A DNA stretch of 6,504 bases, taken from the NCBI GenBank assembly GCA_001303225.1, contig LJNI01000128.1, positions 1-6,504 on the forward strand, in the 5' to 3' direction. The notes under the pieces were generated by a model, which was not told the origin of the DNA, did no database searches, and saw nothing but the letters and a program-made list of their open reading frames with translations. This document shows positions 6,116 through 6,504 of this stretch, piece after piece (the first letter of the stretch is position 1; the number at the start of each line of letters is the position of its first letter). The position numbers were made by a program, and so were the translations under genes. The stretch is from a candidate division TA06 bacterium DG_78. GTDB taxonomy: Bacteria > Hydrothermota > Tepidihabitantia > SM23-42.

Positions 6116-6504
6116 GTGAGGATTTTTTTTGGCATTCATTGTTTGGTCATAGCGTTGATAGTCATTCCGACCCTTATCCTTAGCCCAATACATCGCAATG
6201 TCGGCGTTTTTCATCAAGGTATCTGCATCCAGGCCATCGAGTGGGTAGACAGCGACACCGATGCTCGTCGTGATGTGGAGTTGATGCTGTTCTATCTTCA
6301 GTGGTGTTCGAACGCCAGTTAAAATCTTCTGGGCGATAGTCGATGAATCACCGACGTGTGTGATCTCTGGTAAGAGGAGCATAAACTCATCACCACCCAT
6401 CCTGGCAACAGTGTCACCTTTACGGAGAACGCTCGATAATCGTTCTCCAACATGCTGTAATAATTTATCTCCCACGCTATGACCTAATGAATCGTTAATT
6501 TCCT
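6113..6504 (-). CDS. GGDEF-domain diguanylate cyclase, C-terminal part (5' end outside window)
   Basis: This is the last 129 residues of a protein whose start lies beyond the right edge; the frame is open from 6502 and ends at TGA (6115-6113). It begins with EINDSLGHSVGDKLL, the classic first half of a GGDEF domain. It then carries an I-site RxxD (RKGD) exactly five residues before an intact GGDEF motif, and ends with NADIAMYWAKDKGRNDY, the usual domain end. GGDEF enzymes make cyclic-di-GMP from two GTP; the intact GGDEF implies activity and the RxxD implies product inhibition. Only eleven or so residues follow the domain, so no EAL domain is attached downstream; sensor or receiver domains would lie upstream, off the window. 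An apparent GTG start at 6475 is just a Val codon inside the domain. It is probably a separate transcription unit from the selenoprotein genes, since a promoter lies between them. Confidence 0.93.
   Translation of the reverse strand, partial: EINDSLGHSVGDKLLQHVGERLSSVLRKGDTVARMGGDEFMLLLPEITHVGDSSTIAQKILTGVRTPLKIEQHQLHITTSIGVAVYPLDGLDADTLMKNADIAMYWAKDKGRNDYQRYDQTMNAKKNPH

Overview
The window looks like a piece of an anaerobic bacterial chromosome (AT-rich, strong AGGAGG ribosome binding sites) in which every convincing gene lies on the minus strand. Its centre is a compact selenocysteine (Sec) locus. Two HdrA-type flavin/iron-sulfur oxidoreductases containing in-frame UGA codons flank the Sec elongation factor gene selB and the Sec tRNA gene selC. 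Bacterial origin is supported by SelB with C-terminal winged-helix domains, an 8-bp-acceptor tRNA-Sec, hairpins lying just downstream of the UGA codons inside the coding sequence, and a GGDEF protein. I cannot fix the phylum.

Region by region, in transcription order from high to low coordinates: (1) 6504-6113, the C-terminal end of a GGDEF diguanylate cyclase, cut by the window edge. (2) 6112-5988, an intergenic region with a good sigma70-like promoter and a strong ribosome binding site. (3) 5987-3543, an 814-residue HdrA-MvhD fusion in which BOTH cysteines of the conserved C-x-x-C after the FAD domain are UGA codons (U-x-x-U). A standard gene caller would split it into a 200-residue and a 611-residue ORF. 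(4) 3514-1592, selB. (5) 1591-1366, a gap with an ambiguous reading frame. (6) 1365-1270, tRNA-Sec with anticodon UCA. (7) 1269-1092, a spacer holding an open 48-codon frame and two inverted repeats. (8) 1091 to the left edge, a second HdrA paralog that lacks the N-terminal domain and has C-x-x-U at the same site; it stays open to the edge once its single UGA is read as Sec.

The genes make functional sense together. SelB and tRNA-Sec decode the UGA codons of the two neighbouring HdrA genes. Each HdrA gene has hairpins immediately 3' of its UGA codons that fit the bacterial SECIS layout: a small apical loop starting with G, 16-27 nt after the codon. The hairpin serving the shared second Sec is conserved in both genes with one compensatory base-pair change. 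The hairpin serving the first Sec is intact only in the gene that has that first UGA. The HdrA-MvhD fusion suggests flavin-based electron bifurcation or confurcation, with a hydrogenase or formate dehydrogenase as likely partner. No hdrB, hdrC, selA or selD is visible here.
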